In this document: positions 63,879-64,000 of the stretch, in pieces
Layout of the letters: every line of letters starts with the position of its first letter
Position numbering within the stretch: the stretch's first letter is position 1
Source of the DNA: Rhizobiaceae bacterium
GTDB taxonomy: Bacteria > Pseudomonadota > Alphaproteobacteria > Rhizobiales > Rhizobiaceae
Assembly (NCBI GenBank): GCA_014238155.1
Contig: JABABQ010000050.1
Coordinates: forward strand, 1 to 64,000
Direction of reading: 5' to 3'
DNA length: 64,000 bases
Notes under the pieces: model-generated
What the model was told of the DNA's origin: nothing
Databases searched by the model: none
Seen by the model: the letters and a program-made list of their open reading frames with translations, nothing else
Program-made: the position numbers and the translations under genes

Positions 63879-64000
63879 GTGAAAAAACATCAATTCGACA
63901 TTCCGCAGGGCATGATTTACCTCGACGGCAACTCGCTCGGCCCGTTGCCCTCCAACGCTGCGCAACGGGTATCCCGCACGATTAACGACGAGTGGGGAAA
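63879..64000 (+). CDS. kynU: Kynureninase, N-terminal part (cut by window end)
   Basis: GTG 63879 with AAGGAG seven bases upstream starts a frame whose first 41 residues include MIYLDGNSLGPLPSNA, the N-terminal signature of kynureninase. The enzyme is PLP-dependent and makes anthranilate and alanine from kynurenine. An in-frame GTG at 63873 is too close to the ribosome binding site. It is divergent from the aryl-CoA operon, which would consume the anthranilate. Confidence 0.88.
   Translation, partial: MKKHQFDIPQGMIYLDGNSLGPLPSNAAQRVSRTINDEWG

Overview
The window comes from an alphaproteobacterial chromosome, most likely Hyphomicrobiales (Rhizobiales). The strongest evidence is a circularly permuted two-piece tmRNA gene lying directly upstream of an alpha-type sspB. 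The run thyA-folA-hflK-hflC-DUF2065-degP-serB/miaA-ilv, and the DUF465, DUF2853, ribbon-helix-helix and NDUFA9-like genes, also fit that group. Genus and species cannot be fixed from sequence reading alone.

Layout. 1-4380: right end of an integrated element (prophage or island). It holds small nested ORFs, a C5-cytosine methyltransferase with a repeat-built central region, and a tyrosine integrase pointing at the 3' end of tRNA-Leu(GAG). 4383-10168: lipB, then a leftward block (MoxR ATPase, VWA protein, two XdhC-type proteins, a molybdopterin-binding domain protein, a MobA-like nucleotidyltransferase). This is the maturation set for molybdenum hydroxylases, but no hydroxylase structural genes are present. 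10460-14740: a LysE exporter behind a perfect palindrome, and the branched-chain amino acid operon ilvB-(DMT permease)-ilvN with a clear leader-peptide attenuator. 14756-25283: housekeeping genes (diguanylate cyclase, miaA, serB, degP, hflCK, folA, thyA, DUF2853, ssrA, sspB). 25310-44717: AsmA-like protein, FAD oxidase, thioesterase, ClC transporter, MFS, PcrA-type helicase, cytochrome b, PPK2, thioredoxin-like protein, RhlE-type helicase, L,D-transpeptidase and NDUFA9-like protein.

44916-52000 is accessory DNA behind a second tRNA-Leu (CAG). It contains an integrase pseudogene with several lesions, a GlxA-like regulator divergent from an MFS gene, a fused remnant of a DUF1272 and a DMT-permease gene, and a second MFS gene. 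A degenerate copy of the tRNA 3' end at 49856-49874 probably marks the old far boundary of the island. Beyond it lie an IS66 transposase scar, a secreted dienelactone-hydrolase-like protein and a secreted, very basic repeat protein of unknown function.

52146-64000 is catabolic. A TetR regulator and an MttB-family methyltransferase are divergent from a cupin and a DAO-type FAD oxidoreductase, which suggests breakdown of a methylated amine. A tightly overlapping seven-gene leftward operon follows: bifunctional aminobenzoyl/salicylyl-CoA hydroxylase, SDR, MarR, enoyl-CoA hydratase, acyl-CoA dehydrogenase, aryl-CoA ligase, RidA. It is divergent from a kynureninase gene cut by the window end. Together these suggest a route kynurenine -> anthranilate -> anthraniloyl-CoA -> dearomatised CoA ester -> beta-oxidation-like steps, with RidA as a plausible enamine deaminase. 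Functions are inferred from motifs and context; no database search was run.
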